Shown: positions 4,974 through 5,009 of the stretch, one piece after another
Layout: each line of letters starts with the position of its first letter
Position numbering within the stretch: the stretch's first letter is position 1
DNA from: Candidatus Nanohalarchaeota archaeon
GTDB taxonomy: Archaea; EX4484-52; B79-G9
Assembly: GCA_003660865.1 (NCBI GenBank)
Contig: QMVA01000130.1
Coordinates: forward strand, 1 to 5,009
Reading direction: 5' to 3'
DNA length: 5,009 bases
Notes under the pieces: generated by a model
Told to the model about the DNA's origin: nothing
What the model saw: the letters and a program-made list of their open reading frames with translations, nothing else
The model's database searches: none
Position numbers and translations under genes: made by a program

Positions 4974-4982
4974 GCTTAAAAT
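4974..4982 (+). promoter_or_regulatory. Possible TATA-like box for a gene beyond the window
   Basis: GCTTAAAAT resembles the TTTAA boxes of the other promoters here; a start would fall at about 5004, near the window edge. Nothing downstream is visible, and AT-rich DNA gives such matches by chance. Apart from the hairpin, I see nothing else in 4904-5009. Confidence 0.18.
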
Positions 4983-5009
4983 GCATCTTTTATTGGCGTC
5001 GACATCAGA

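Overview
The window looks archaeal. Three promoters have a TATA-like TTTAA box, and two of these sit about 25-30 bases upstream of the start codon, as in leaderless archaeal genes. GGTG-type Shine-Dalgarno sites precede the internal genes of an operon. The best recognised genes are a deoxyhypusine synthase (an enzyme of archaea and eukaryotes, rarer in bacteria), a fold-III PLP decarboxylase and an agmatinase-family ureohydrolase. The lineage cannot be fixed from 5 kb.

Layout: (1) Bases 1-583, plus strand, AT-rich: the C-terminal end of an unrecognised protein, overlapped by a broken PIN-domain (VapC-like) gene with three in-frame stops. This is probably the relic of a toxin-antitoxin pair. 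(2) Bases 584-1053: a T-tract terminator and a minus-strand orphan gene of 108 codons with its own promoter. (3) Bases 1054-1332: no gene, but about 3.4 degenerate tandem copies of a 62-63 base repeat. Each copy carries T tracts, and two carry a clear hairpin; the array lies directly behind the main operon. (4) Bases 1333-4208, minus strand: a tightly packed three-gene operon, transcribed in the order deoxyhypusine synthase, PLP decarboxylase, agmatinase. (5) Bases 4209-4357: a divergent promoter region with a possible 13-codon leader ORF. (6) Bases 4358-4903, plus strand: an AT-rich gene that looks like a bacterial-PH-domain protein with a SHOCT-like tail, followed by a hairpin.

How the genes may work together: the operon holds an amino-acid decarboxylase (arginine to agmatine, if arginine is its substrate), a deoxyhypusine synthase and an agmatinase, with no spermidine synthase or S-adenosylmethionine decarboxylase beside them. 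This matches the agmatine-based route to hypusine proposed for haloarchaea. There, the synthase would load a guanidinobutyl group from agmatine onto aIF5A, and the agmatinase homologue would remove urea to leave deoxyhypusine. The synthase lacks two of the acidic residues that bind spermidine in the human enzyme (aligned positions are F193 and M266) but keeps the catalytic lysine (K279), which fits an unusual donor. The ordinary alternative is putrescine synthesis feeding a spermidine pathway encoded elsewhere.

The minus-strand genes have a very strong G-over-C bias on their coding strand. The flanking plus-strand genes are AT-rich without it, so the flanks may have a different history.
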